From positions 1 through 22,369 of the forward strand of contig JARFPR010000229.1 of assembly GCA_029288195.1 (NCBI GenBank): a DNA stretch of 22,369 bases, read 5' to 3'. Under the pieces are notes generated by a model, which saw nothing but the letters and a program-made list of their open reading frames with translations, was not told where the DNA came from and did not search any database. How positions within the stretch are numbered: position 1 is the stretch's first letter; the number at the start of each line of letters is the position of its first letter. Shown here in pieces: positions 1 to 7,479 of this stretch. Both the position numbers and the translations under genes were made by a program. The stretch comes from Gammaproteobacteria bacterium (lineage in GTDB: Bacteria > Pseudomonadota > Gammaproteobacteria > GCA-001735895).

Positions 1-852
1 CACCAGTTTACTGATCCGCAGCTGATCACTGACCGTGTCTCCGGCGGAAAGAAAACTATCGTTGATTCCCTGGACCCGTTGTTCGTACTCGATGTCGCTG
101 TGATTCAATGCCAGCAAATAACTACCCAGCGGAAAAGAGTAAGTCAGTTCACGACTGCGATTGCTTTGCAGGGCCTGAAATACCTCGCCACTGTTATAGC
201 GGAATTCAACGATATCATTGATGTCCAGAGGATTATCCAGAATCGCCTGAAAGCTGAGCTGGGGATCGAGATCAGTGCGGGCATTTACCCCGAGTTCAGT
301 ATGAAACGGATTCGTCTCTACTGTTTTGATGGCGACGATACTGCCACCCTGTTTTGTCCCCGGCCTGATTTCAAAATTGGCGCTAACCGACCTGGCTCGC
401 TCGATCGCTTCAAGCGAAGTCTCGAGTTGACGCAGGTTCAAAATCTCATCATTGAACATGAAGGCAGTTGCTATTTTGCCATTGGTAGTGCCACTATCGG
501 CATCGATAATAGCTTCAATGGTGCCAACCAGAATTTGAATTTCGATCTGACCGTCGCTGATATCCTGCTCGAGTAAATAGGGCCTGCTGGTAACATAGCC
601 TCGAGCGATGAGGTCATTTGAAATTTCGGACAGAATGCTTCGAATTAAGTCGCTATCGATACAACGGCCCAGGAAAGGCCGCGCGAGCATTGCCAGGCCG
701 GATTCGTCGGACAGTTCGGCAGCCACGATATCAACCTGGCTCAATGCAGTGCACTCGGTTACGCTCGCAGCCTGAGCCGCGGTCTGCAGCAACAGGCTTA
801 GGCCGAGTGCCCTAAAACCAGATCGAAGCGAATAATCGCGTAACCGTGGCAT
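1..852 (-). CDS. TpsB-type (ShlB/FhaC family) outer-membrane transporter, N-terminal part, cut by window edge
   Basis: Translating the reverse strand from the ATG at 852-850 gives 284 uninterrupted codons that run off the window at base 1. Residues 1-28 look like a signal peptide ending AAQA. Residues about 55-113 match a ShlB-type POTRA domain: a Cys64 region, then GYVTSRPYLLEQDISDGQIE (about 86-105) and a VGTIE turn, the hallmark of this domain. Residues about 125-180 look like a second POTRA domain, followed by the first strands of a beta-barrel (from about 183). Family members form 16-strand outer-membrane pores that export a TpsA exoprotein after recognition by the periplasmic POTRA domains. 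No TpsA partner is in the window. The start overlaps the end of the upstream DUF3570 gene by 41 nt; no in-frame ATG occurs until residue 55, and a GGAG lies rather far upstream, so the exact start is moderately certain. The missing C-terminal barrel cannot be judged. Confidence 0.85.
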   Translation of the reverse strand, partial: MPRLRDYSLRSGFRALGLSLLLQTAAQAASVTECTALSQVDIVAAELSDESGLAMLARPFLGRCIDSDLIRSILSEISNDLIARGYVTSRPYLLEQDISDGQIEIQILVGTIEAIIDADSGTTNGKIATAFMFNDEILNLRQLETSLEAIERARSVSANFEIRPGTKQGGSIVAIKTVETNPFHTELGVNARTDLDPQLSFQAILDNPLDINDIVEFRYNSGEVFQALQSNRSRELTYSFPLGSYLLALNHSDIEYEQRVQGINDSFLSAGDTVSDQLRISKLV

Positions 853-1957
853 CAAAACTGTAAAGCGGTTCTCCCCCGACCGGGCCTGATGCAGTCAGGT
901 CACGAAAATCATCGTAGTCAAAATCGATCCAGTCCATCTGCAGGTTCAGGCTGCCACGCTCTATCTGAGACCAGGACCTGCCAAATTCATAACTAGCGCC
1001 GAAACCGAGAGTGGTGCTGGTAAAGGTACTTAATTCCTTGTCACGTGCGAGGTAATTCTGTGCGTTTACGGATGGAAACAAATCACTATAAAATTCAGCC
1101 TTGGTTTGATCGTGAAAACGAAAACTGGCCTCAAATATCCATTCATCCTGGTAGGGTAAGGTATAACCCACTTCGTAGGTTGTCGCATCTATATCCCAGG
1201 TATCTTCAAACACCCTGATCCCGGCATATATCGCGGCGCGTTGCTGCAGGAAATAATTGACGCGCAGCGCCATCGCGGTGCTGGTACGGGTTTCTGGATA
1301 GACCTCCTGCTGAAAACTGAAGCCGGTGCATGCAGGATCATTGCAATATCTAACTGAACGGTAAGGATTATTGAGATAACCGTCGTCGGTTATGGTTTCG
1401 AAGGTAAATGCCATTACCATGTTCTTGGTTAAAACCTGGGAAACTCCGAGTCGGTAACTGCGCACCTTGGTATCCTCTTGGAAGTCCTCGCTACCATCAA
1501 GATTTAATCCGACCGTATTGTCGCCAATCGCAAAGCTCATACTGACCGTGGTCAGATCACCAAACATGTCTTGCGAAATCCCGAGACTGAGGGTATTTGC
1601 GTCGAAATCATTTTCATCGCTGACCGTGTATGCAGCACTCATCGTCGTTTTCTGGCGCAAAAAGTCGACGCTGATAGAGTTCTCGGTACGTTCCTCTGTA
1701 TACTCGCTGGCACCACTGACCTCGACATCAATTGACGCACTGGTCACATTATCGACGTAATGATTCAATCCTACCGAAACGCTGTCACCCAGGTTCTTGC
1801 GCACCAGAAAAGAAGGTCCGTCGATGGTAACGCCGCCACCGTCATATTTATGGTAAAGCAGGTCAAACCTTTCCTCAGGCAAAACCGCGGCCTGCAATTC
1901 CAGGGTTGCAAACAGCAGTAACAGAACCGGAAAAAACCGCCAGATAGTAAACTTCAT
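812..1957 (-). CDS. DUF3570 family exported protein, probable outer-membrane beta-barrel
   Basis: This 381-aa protein starts at the ATG at 1957-1955. A TTG further upstream (2020) would add 21 residues that do not look like a signal peptide and would overlap the preceding gene. Residues 1-23 form a signal peptide (ending LQA). The mature N-terminus carries the signature I associate with DUF3570: LLYHKYDGGGV, GPSFLVRK and YVDNVTSASIDV. The rest is alternating amphipathic strands rich in aromatic residues and ends in Phe, as outer-membrane barrels do. A Cys pair (RYCNDPACTGF) could form a disulfide in a loop. It sits 47 nt downstream of the DUF4266 lipoprotein gene and overlaps the TpsB gene. 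DUF3570, DUF4266, a TlpA-like thioredoxin and ApbE are recurrent neighbours in proteobacteria; the molecular function is not established. No strong Shine-Dalgarno precedes the ATG, so translation may be coupled to the upstream gene. Confidence 0.87.
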   Translation of the reverse strand: MKFTIWRFFPVLLLLFATLELQAAVLPEERFDLLYHKYDGGGVTIDGPSFLVRKNLGDSVSVGLNHYVDNVTSASIDVEVSGASEYTEERTENSISVDFLRQKTTMSAAYTVSDENDFDANTLSLGISQDMFGDLTTVSMSFAIGDNTVGLNLDGSEDFQEDTKVRSYRLGVSQVLTKNMVMAFTFETITDDGYLNNPYRSVRYCNDPACTGFSFQQEVYPETRTSTAMALRVNYFLQQRAAIYAGIRVFEDTWDIDATTYEVGYTLPYQDEWIFEASFRFHDQTKAEFYSDLFPSVNAQNYLARDKELSTFTSTTLGFGASYEFGRSWSQIERGSLNLQMDWIDFDYDDFRDLTASGPVGGEPLYSFDATVTRLFASIWF

Positions 1958-2004
1958 TCGGAAATCATCGTGGTAAGCAGTAGTCGCTATTCCGACAACA
2001 GGAT

Positions 2005-2229
2005 CTAGTTGCAGCCGCAACCACCACCGGTCGCAATCCCCGCACCCCTGGCACCTTCACGCGAATCGTAAACGTGGTGAATGTAACTTGCCGAAACCGG
2101 GTCACGGTTGAAGCTCATAATCGGATCTGCGAGGTTGGCACGCTCATAGGGCTTGACCCAGGGTTCGATCGCACAACCACCCAGTGTTACCGTGCAAATG
2201 AATAGTAAAAATGCCAGTTCTTGCTTCAT
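2005..2229 (-). CDS. DUF4266 small lipoprotein with C-terminal GGGCGCN motif
   Basis: This is a 74-residue protein with a lipoprotein signal peptide: hydrophobic residues 6-17, then lipobox LGGC, acylation Cys at 19. After the Cys come PWVKPYERANLADPIMSF, then a His-containing segment (YIHHVYDSREG) and a glycine-rich tail ending GGGCGCN at the stop codon. The sequence pattern, length and position immediately before a DUF3570 gene identify the DUF4266 family. The two Cys in the tail plus the His residues could bind a metal or form a disulfide that the neighbouring thioredoxin acts on; this is inference. It begins 4 nt after the TlpA-like gene stop, so it is translationally clustered with it. 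The small size and ATG start are well supported because the lipobox sits at the expected distance from the start. Confidence 0.9.
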   Translation of the reverse strand: MKQELAFLLFICTVTLGGCAIEPWVKPYERANLADPIMSFNRDPVSASYIHHVYDSREGARGAGIATGGGCGCN

Positions 2230-2233
2230 CGTG

Positions 2234-2746
2234 TTACTCGCGCACCAGTTTTTTCACCATCTTGCGATACTTCTCTTCATCACCGGGCTTGTAACCCTTG
2301 TGCAGAAATCGCATGTTACCGTCACGATCCACGACCACCGTGGTCGGCATCGCGATAACATTATATTTTTTGCTGACCTGGTTTTTATTGTCGAGTACAA
2401 CCGGAAAATCAACCGGGAAGTTCTTGAGAAAACTCCTGGCGTTCCTGGCGTCCTCTTCGACGTTCACCCCGAGGACTGTAAAACCAAGCGGCTCATACTT
2501 CTTGTGCAGGTCGTTCAACAGGGGCATTTCCTCTCGACAAGGACCGCACCACGAAGCCCAGAAGTTAATCAAAACAACGTTACCTGTCATTTCGCTAAGC
2601 TTCAGATTTTCGCCACCCAGGGACTTCAAGGTGAAATTTGGCGCCTGACCCTTAAGGGAAGCGGCATCGGCATGGGTCGCAACCGCGAATGATAAAAAAC
2701 ATGCCAGCAGCAAGCTGAGGCGGTTTCCCGAAAAAAGGCTACTCAT
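2234..2746 (-). CDS. TlpA-like periplasmic thiol-disulfide oxidoreductase (redoxin/thioredoxin fold)
   Basis: Numbered from the first ATG (2752), residues 1-31 are a Sec signal peptide, followed by a redoxin/TlpA domain (PNFTLKSLGGENLKLSEMTG). The active-site motif WCGPC is at residues 68-72 and the cis-proline loop AMPTT at 135-139, both intact; about 170 residues is usual for the family. TlpA/ResA-type proteins sit in the periplasm and reduce disulfides, for example in apocytochrome c haem-binding sites or copper chaperones. The nearby CxxCH proteins and the Cys-rich DUF4266 lipoprotein are plausible clients (inference). There are two candidate ATGs, at 2752 and 2746. The Shine-Dalgarno AGGGAG (2754-2759) touches the first but is 7 nt from the second, so 2746 is preferred. 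It follows the outer-membrane barrel gene by only a few bases, the Shine-Dalgarno overlapping that gene's stop codon. Confidence 0.93.
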   Translation of the reverse strand: MSSLFSGNRLSLLLACFLSFAVATHADAASLKGQAPNFTLKSLGGENLKLSEMTGNVVLINFWASWCGPCREEMPLLNDLHKKYEPLGFTVLGVNVEEDARNARSFLKNFPVDFPVVLDNKNQVSKKYNVIAMPTTVVVDRDGNMRFLHKGYKPGDEEKYRKMVKKLVRE

Positions 2747-2757
2747 ATTCATTCTCC

Positions 2758-3411
2758 CTAGAAAAAAAAGTTTAATGCTACCGTCAATTCAATATTGTGA
2801 GTCGTTTCCTCGCTACCGAAGAGATCCTGCTCAAATATCAAATCTCGCATCTCGATGTCCAGGCTGAATCCGTCAGCAAACAAGGTGCGATGCCCGACTG
2901 CATAAGCGATGGTGAACCGATCATCTCCTGCAAATTCGGTGTTACCAATCCCAGCCGTCAAATAAAGCACTGTATTAAAGGTAGTTGAATCAGTTAAAAA
3001 TGCCTCTCCCGGAAACAGGTTGAATCCAAGGCTAACAAGGTAATACTGAATTTCGCGCTCATCGTCTGACAGTAATGGCGCGCCACCACTGAGTATTTCG
3101 AAACTGGTTTCCCCGGAATCGCCAAGACCATAGGATGCCTGCACGAAAAAATCCTCGGATACGTTGTATCCAAGCTTGATGCCCGTCACGATGTCGGTAT
3201 CAAAATCTTCTATTGCCAGGTAGCCGATGTAAGCGGCGATTTCGAAATCATCCGAATCGATCAGCGATTCGTCGAATTCGACGCGTTCGATCTGAGGCTC
3301 AATTAGATTGGTCTCATCTTCCTCATCACTTTGCGCAGCAACCTGTGCTGCTGGCAGCATAGCGATCACCCAGGCACTCGCTAGAAAAATACTGCGAATC
3401 CGAATTTCCAC
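2758..3411 (-). CDS. outer-membrane beta-barrel protein (Glt-associated type)
   Basis: This is a 217-aa protein with a signal peptide (residues 1-26, ending VAA), an acidic linker (SDEEDETN), then alternating strands and a C-terminal NFFF, consistent with a small 8-strand-type outer-membrane barrel. Strand patterns such as FEIAAYIGYLAIEDFDTD and LYLTAGIGNTEF resemble the 'outer membrane beta-barrel domain' proteins found beside TPR and ExbB/ExbD genes in myxobacterial and gammaproteobacterial clusters. The start is a GTG at 3411-3409; GAGG about 10 nt upstream is a plausible ribosome-binding site. It overlaps the end of the SH3b/barrel gene by 31 nt, implying coupled translation. It is visibly similar in layout to that neighbour's C-terminal half, suggesting an ancient duplication. 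The specific role is unknown; an outer-membrane anchor for a trans-envelope complex is the likeliest guess. Confidence 0.8.
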   Translation of the reverse strand: MEIRIRSIFLASAWVIAMLPAAQVAAQSDEEDETNLIEPQIERVEFDESLIDSDDFEIAAYIGYLAIEDFDTDIVTGIKLGYNVSEDFFVQASYGLGDSGETSFEILSGGAPLLSDDEREIQYYLVSLGFNLFPGEAFLTDSTTFNTVLYLTAGIGNTEFAGDDRFTIAYAVGHRTLFADGFSLDIEMRDLIFEQDLFGSEETTHNIELTVALNFFF

Positions 3412-4256
3412 TCTCTTATTACCTCGCTGTTGTCACTGGTGCCGGACGAAAAAATAACGTACTCGTTTGCCTCGACTCGAAACAGAAAACTGCGGCTGAT
3501 ATAGCGCTGCAAACCTAGTCCGACCTGCGCAAAATTATTTTCTTCCTTGTTTGCCGAAATCAGTATCACACTTGGATCGACCTTTATTTCACCTAACCCA
3601 AGCGTCAGGTAAGGCGAATATTTCAAGTCCGGGAAAGGCTGCATAAGCATGTTTCCCTTGTAATAAGTGGCACTTGACCTGTCACCTACCGACTTACCAA
3701 AATGAAACTCAGCGGTCAGGTTCTCGGTTAAAGAATAGCCTGTAAACAAGGTAAATACCGGAGTCGATTCAAACTCACCACCGGTGAACCCAATGTTCCA
3801 ATTACGCTGCGAGAAATCCTCAAGGCCCATTTCGATAAGCTTGAACTTCTCTCCGGTGGGCAACAGGGTTTCTCGCATTTGATCCCGGCTCGCCCAACCG
3901 CTCTTGCCGTCACTGGTTTCGATTCTGAACCAATCGGTTTTTCGTCTTATGACACTGACCTCGGTGCCGCGATCAACAACATAAAAAATCGGATAGCCAG
4001 CGCCCGGTCCGGTATGAAGCTCGATAAAAGGGTCGGCAATTTTAACCCTATAGAAGACTTTGCCTTCCGCGTCAGTGCCGAGTTCAGGAGCGTATGCAGC
4101 CTCTGCCGCTTGCTTCGAAGGAACAACTTCCGCTGCGGAGGGAATTGCTTCCTCCGTCATGGTTTCTTCCTCCACCGATTGCGATTGCGACGGTTTGGAA
4201 GCTGCCATGAGCAAAAGGAACAGACTGGGCAAAAGTATCCCCTTGAGACGTTTCAA
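3381..4256 (-). CDS. SH3b domain plus outer-membrane beta-barrel protein
   Basis: This is a 291-aa exported protein. Residues 1-26 are a signal peptide (ending SQS), 27-60 a Glu/Ala-rich linker, about 67-127 a bacterial SH3 domain (FIELHTGPGAGYPIFYVVDRG, then DWFRI and GWASRDQM), and 150-291 a beta-barrel ending in FAVFF. Bacterial SH3 domains often bind peptidoglycan peptides or partner proteins in the periplasm, so this protein may tie the outer membrane to the wall (inference). The only possible nearby start is TTG at 4256-4254, because an in-frame TAG directly precedes it; a GGGA lies a few bases upstream. It is 32 nt downstream of the large haem lipoprotein gene and overlaps the next barrel gene. 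Proteins of this SH3b-barrel layout occur near ExbB/ExbD/TPR clusters, matching the plus-strand genes of this window. Confidence 0.82.
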   Translation of the reverse strand: MKRLKGILLPSLFLLLMAASKPSQSQSVEEETMTEEAIPSAAEVVPSKQAAEAAYAPELGTDAEGKVFYRVKIADPFIELHTGPGAGYPIFYVVDRGTEVSVIRRKTDWFRIETSDGKSGWASRDQMRETLLPTGEKFKLIEMGLEDFSQRNWNIGFTGGEFESTPVFTLFTGYSLTENLTAEFHFGKSVGDRSSATYYKGNMLMQPFPDLKYSPYLTLGLGEIKVDPSVILISANKEENNFAQVGLGLQRYISRSFLFRVEANEYVIFSSGTSDNSEVIREWKFGFAVFF

Positions 4257-4288
4257 CTATTTTTTCCCGTGTTATTACAGCCACTAGT

Positions 4289-7126
4289 TTAGTTTTGTGG
4301 CGCCGTCGGGTCGAAAGGGTCATTAAAGTTCTGGGCGCCTAAGTCTAACCACTCTGAGATTAGCTTTAATTCCGCGCCTGTCAACATAGTCGTATGATCG
4401 ACACTGCCCACGGGTAATATTGGACTGCGCCCGGCAGCATCCAGCTCGGTTCCGGTCATCTTTTCAATAAAGAAACTGCTGCGGGCACCGGCCGAAGTCA
4501 TGATTGGAGCGATCGCCGCTGCCGGGTCGGGAATCGTACCGCCGTTGCCATCCGGCACCGTAAACTGCTCAAGCATGCCCCCCCCATTAATGAACTGGCC
4601 CTGCCTGGTGTTAAACATTTGTACATAGGAGCGGAAGCGATTGTTCTGAATCTGGGCTGGATCAGTGGTCAAATCGAGTTGCCCATAGGGCAAGCGGGTT
4701 CCATTGACAGTGGTGTGACAGCTTATACAGGTATCATCACCTACCCCATCGGCCACCGCCACAGACACCAGTGGCGTGTTGGTCGGGTCGGTATTTAGCG
4801 GATTGGCCGGATCCATCGGCGTAATGGCATCAACAGCACCGCGATCAAGCTGGAATATCGCATGAATATGGGGCGGATAATTGATCGTTACACGGCAATT
4901 GTACAGCCAGTTGGGAGCGCAAAAGGTATTGGTCGGCCTCGGCATACCGGCATTCAGATCGGCATAAAGATAGTCGATATCCGGGTCTGGAACGCTTATC
5001 CCTGGATCAGTCCAGTTATCGCGAAATATCAAGTCAGCACTGAGTTTCGGTTGATTGGCAGCCGCCAGGCTATCGAAGCGCACCTCCGCCATGGTTTGCC
5101 CGGGAGTACCCATGTAAGGACTGGCCGGCATCGAACCTGGAACCAGGGTGTTGTCGAATATCCCACTCGCCGGCAGGCCGCTATTGATCGATGGCGCCTC
5201 GCCATCGCTACGCGCATGAACTTCGGGCGGGCTGCCGCCATTGTTAACGTCGTGACAACCGACGCAGGTCAGCATATCTCCAGGTTGCACCTGGAACCAG
5301 TTCTCGTGCGACGGACCTATCCGGCGACCTTCCCCATCGAGTACCTCGACTGCCAACGGGACATAGGCGGGAACCTTGACCTTGACCGAACCGTCGGGTT
5401 CGACCGGCGCATAGCCGACGATCTCACGCATACCCCGATTACGCTGTGGCCCGAAGGCTTCATTTTCGAGGTCTGGCGGATTAACGAGTGTCGGGTCATC
5501 GGGATCGGGAATACCGACCGACCTGATGAATCGCACGAAACGCGCGGGACGATCGGCTGCGGCGGAATTCATCGGATCGGCAAAATCCTGTACCGAGGTT
5601 ATGCCGAGGCCCACCGGCGCGCACTCGGTAAAGAAACAACCGTTAAATGCAGGGTCGCTCATATCATAAACGCTTTTGATATTGACCACGCCAACGACTT
5701 CGGACTCCCAGCCAGCATCAAGCTCGCCGAGCAGACTCTTGTCGAAGATAACCGGCGCCCGGGTTCTGTTCTCGAGCGCAATGACGTCAGTAATGACTCT
5801 ACCTGCTTCCGCCAGCACGATGGGTTTCTGGGAATCGACGTCCATATCGTAAATCCAGATCGAGTAGGCGGGAGAGACTTCCACGGCTGCCGGATCATTC
5901 ACATATTCATCAATACAAGGCCTGATTACACCATTGACGTCCACCTGGCAGGTGGATTTGCTGACCAGCACGCGATTCGACCCATCCCATAACGGGAAGG
6001 CCGTAGCGTAACGGCCGTTGGCCGAGATCGAGCCATCGTTGGCAACGTTGGAGATCGTGGCGTCACGCTGTGCCGGACCGGGCATATTCCCCAGCGACCA
6101 GAGCGCCTTGTTTATATCCACAAAGCGGTCAACACTGATAATTTCAATATTGCCGCCGTCGAAGGTTCCGTCAAACGGTTTGGTGATTACCATCAAGTCG
6201 CCGTTTTGCATTTCGCGTAAATTGGTAAAGTGGATTTCTGCGCCACCAGTACCGGTATTGTGACTTTGCGAACCATATAGAATTTGCATATCGCTACCGT
6301 CCGGATTGACGGTGTACAAATTCATTTCGTCATTGCCCCCGGCATTATCCCAACGGCTGAATACAATTTTTCCACCTTTGAAACCAGTGAATACCTGCGG
6401 GTAAAGATCGTGGCTCTGGTTGAAGGAAATCTGGCGGATGTTGGTACCGTCGGCATCCATGACGTGCAGCACCAGGGCCTGAACACCCTCGTCTTCGTCG
6501 AGTGCGGAAAATCTCGGCTTGCCTTCGTTGATCAGCATTTCACGTGACTGACGCTGGCGATTCGAGGAAAACACTATACGGCCATCGGGCAGGTAGCCGG
6601 GGAACAGGTCATCACCCTCCTCGGCAATCAGTGCGGTGGAGATAACCCGTCGAAGTTGACTATCGGTTAAATCATATTCGTAAACATTCCAGCTGGGGAA
6701 TGGTGGATTATTCGGATCAGGGTCGAACAGGCGCAGCGAAAACACGATCTTGGTGCCATCGTGGCTGGCGTTCAAGCCCTTGACGTCGCCGATACCGTTG
6801 GTAACGGAGCTTGTGATATTAATCTCGTTGTCGCTGGTGCGCAGATAGACATCGCCACCGGAACTGAACAGCCTCGGCTCGCGCACATCGGCCTGTATCT
6901 CGTTATCCATGTCGTCGACCGGGATCGGCCGATTGACGTAGGCAATCGGTATTTCGACGATGCCGGGATCGATCCCACCGCCTGAATCAGACCCGGGATC
7001 GCAGGCACTCAGGGCGACAACTGCAGCGCACAGTACCACCAGTCCAAGCCAGTGAAACCGGGTTTCAATCCACTGTCCTGGCCTTGTTAATATGCGTGAG
7101 TATGAGGCTGTCGTATGTTTCATCAT
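4289..7126 (-). CDS. large di-haem lipoprotein with PD40/TolB-like propeller (HzsA-related)
   Basis: This is a 945-aa protein with a lipoprotein signal (lipobox LSAC, Cys42) followed by a Gly/Ser/Asp linker. Residues about 75-450 contain repeated propeller blades of the PD40/TolB type (for example GTKIVFS, DGRIVFSSNR, GGKIVFSRWD, NLYTVNPDGSD). Two c-type haem-binding motifs lie in the C-terminal half: CVGCH at 621-625 and CISCH at 800-804. Extra Cys pairs (393/404, 497/502, 736/744) could be structural disulfides. The propeller followed by CxxCH domains and the ending LISEWLDLGAQ resemble proteins labelled HzsA-related because they share the architecture of the hydrazine synthase alpha subunit; nothing suggests anammox here, so the reaction is unknown. 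It is predicted to be lipid-anchored in the periplasm or on the surface. Two adjacent ATGs (7126 and 7123) are possible; AAGGA at 7128-7132 is better spaced for 7123. It is the first gene of the minus-strand set. Confidence 0.88.
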   Translation of the reverse strand: MMKHTTASYSRILTRPGQWIETRFHWLGLVVLCAAVVALSACDPGSDSGGGIDPGIVEIPIAYVNRPIPVDDMDNEIQADVREPRLFSSGGDVYLRTSDNEINITSSVTNGIGDVKGLNASHDGTKIVFSLRLFDPDPNNPPFPSWNVYEYDLTDSQLRRVISTALIAEEGDDLFPGYLPDGRIVFSSNRQRQSREMLINEGKPRFSALDEDEGVQALVLHVMDADGTNIRQISFNQSHDLYPQVFTGFKGGKIVFSRWDNAGGNDEMNLYTVNPDGSDMQILYGSQSHNTGTGGAEIHFTNLREMQNGDLMVITKPFDGTFDGGNIEIISVDRFVDINKALWSLGNMPGPAQRDATISNVANDGSISANGRYATAFPLWDGSNRVLVSKSTCQVDVNGVIRPCIDEYVNDPAAVEVSPAYSIWIYDMDVDSQKPIVLAEAGRVITDVIALENRTRAPVIFDKSLLGELDAGWESEVVGVVNIKSVYDMSDPAFNGCFFTECAPVGLGITSVQDFADPMNSAAADRPARFVRFIRSVGIPDPDDPTLVNPPDLENEAFGPQRNRGMREIVGYAPVEPDGSVKVKVPAYVPLAVEVLDGEGRRIGPSHENWFQVQPGDMLTCVGCHDVNNGGSPPEVHARSDGEAPSINSGLPASGIFDNTLVPGSMPASPYMGTPGQTMAEVRFDSLAAANQPKLSADLIFRDNWTDPGISVPDPDIDYLYADLNAGMPRPTNTFCAPNWLYNCRVTINYPPHIHAIFQLDRGAVDAITPMDPANPLNTDPTNTPLVSVAVADGVGDDTCISCHTTVNGTRLPYGQLDLTTDPAQIQNNRFRSYVQMFNTRQGQFINGGGMLEQFTVPDGNGGTIPDPAAAIAPIMTSAGARSSFFIEKMTGTELDAAGRSPILPVGSVDHTTMLTGAELKLISEWLDLGAQNFNDPFDPTAPQN

Positions 7127-7142
7127 TTCCTTAAGTCGGTAC

Positions 7143-7157
7143 AGGGCGGAGCGCCCT
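7143..7157 (-). promoter_or_regulatory. GC-rich perfect hairpin in the leader of the haem lipoprotein gene
   Basis: AGGGCG (7143-7148), a 3-nt loop GAG, and CGCCCT (7152-7157) form a perfect 6-bp stem. It lies 10 nt upstream of the Shine-Dalgarno at 7128-7132. There is no following T-run on either strand to make it an intrinsic terminator. It could be an mRNA-leader structure or a protein-binding palindrome. Confidence 0.4.
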
Positions 7158-7187
7158 ATGTCATTGTTTATAGTGTATCTTCGATTT

Positions 7188-7216
7188 TATATAACCCGCT
7201 TTCGAATTCTGACCAA
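7188..7216 (-). promoter_or_regulatory. candidate sigma-70 promoter for the minus-strand set
   Basis: On the minus strand TTGGTC (7216-7211) is followed after 17 nt by TATATA (7193-7188), close to the TTGACA/TATAAT pattern. It would start transcription near 7181, giving a leader of about 55 nt that includes the GC-rich hairpin. Predicted by eye only. Confidence 0.4.
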
Positions 7217-7343
7217 ATGTGCTTTTTTCCTTACGGACGGTATACGTGAGAGCGAGCCAGTCTCGTAAACTAGGGTATTGCGATTAATACGCAGGTTGCA
7301 TTTACGAGGTAATCGTGTTTGAGCTTAACAGCAATAACAAAAT

Positions 7344-7361
7344 GGTCAGCTGAAATTGACC
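7344..7361. repeat. GGTCA-N8-TGACC inverted repeat, possible operator
   Basis: GGTCA (7344-7348) and TGACC (7357-7361) are exact inverted arms separated by 8 nt; an 8-bp palindrome TCAGCTGA (7346-7353) overlaps the first arm. Located about 50 nt upstream of the candidate plus-strand -10, it could be an activator or repressor site. Arms this short can arise by chance. Confidence 0.2.
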
Positions 7362-7410
7362 TTTTTGTGACTTAATTAACGCTGTTTATCCATTTCACGT
7401 TAACCCACTG

Positions 7411-7419
7411 TGCTAGATT
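7411..7419 (+). promoter_or_regulatory. candidate extended -10 promoter for the plus-strand set
   Basis: TGCTAGATT fits an extended -10 element (TGnTAnnnT). A weak TTTCAC at 7393-7398 lies 15 nt upstream as a possible -35. Transcription would begin near 7426, about 55 nt before the first plus-strand start codon. No other arrangement on this strand looked better, but the evidence is modest. Confidence 0.3.
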
Positions 7420-7479
7420 TAAACCCCGGGCACTAAGCCCGCGCAACAGCGATTGAACAGGAGTTAGAAGGGGATACTG

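Larger units (their letters stand above)
7127..7479. promoter_or_regulatory. 353-bp divergent intergenic region
   Basis: This is the only stretch over 300 bp without a coding gene. It is AT-rich relative to its flanks and separates the two divergent gene sets, so it must hold the promoters of both. It contains a short GC-rich inverted repeat in the minus-strand leader, candidate promoters on each strand and a small inverted repeat (listed separately). I see no convincing small ORF, tRNA or terminator in it. Confidence 0.8.

Noticed and set aside
79..576. 165-codon open frame on the plus strand
   Set aside because: It lies antisense to the TpsB coding frame, which has a signal peptide and a recognisable POTRA domain; the plus-strand product has no domain-like features.
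2153..2692. 179-codon plus-strand frame opposite the TlpA-like gene
   Set aside because: The minus strand has an intact WCGPC thioredoxin; the plus frame is a shadow.
4862..5992. 376-codon open frame on the plus strand inside the large haem lipoprotein gene
   Set aside because: It is antisense to a gene with clear lipobox, propeller and CxxCH motifs. Long antisense frames are common opposite GC-rich genes, and the product shows no signal peptide or family motif.
7143..7157. Intrinsic terminator
   Set aside because: The stem is followed by mixed sequence rather than a T-run on both strands, and it lies between a promoter candidate and a start codon.
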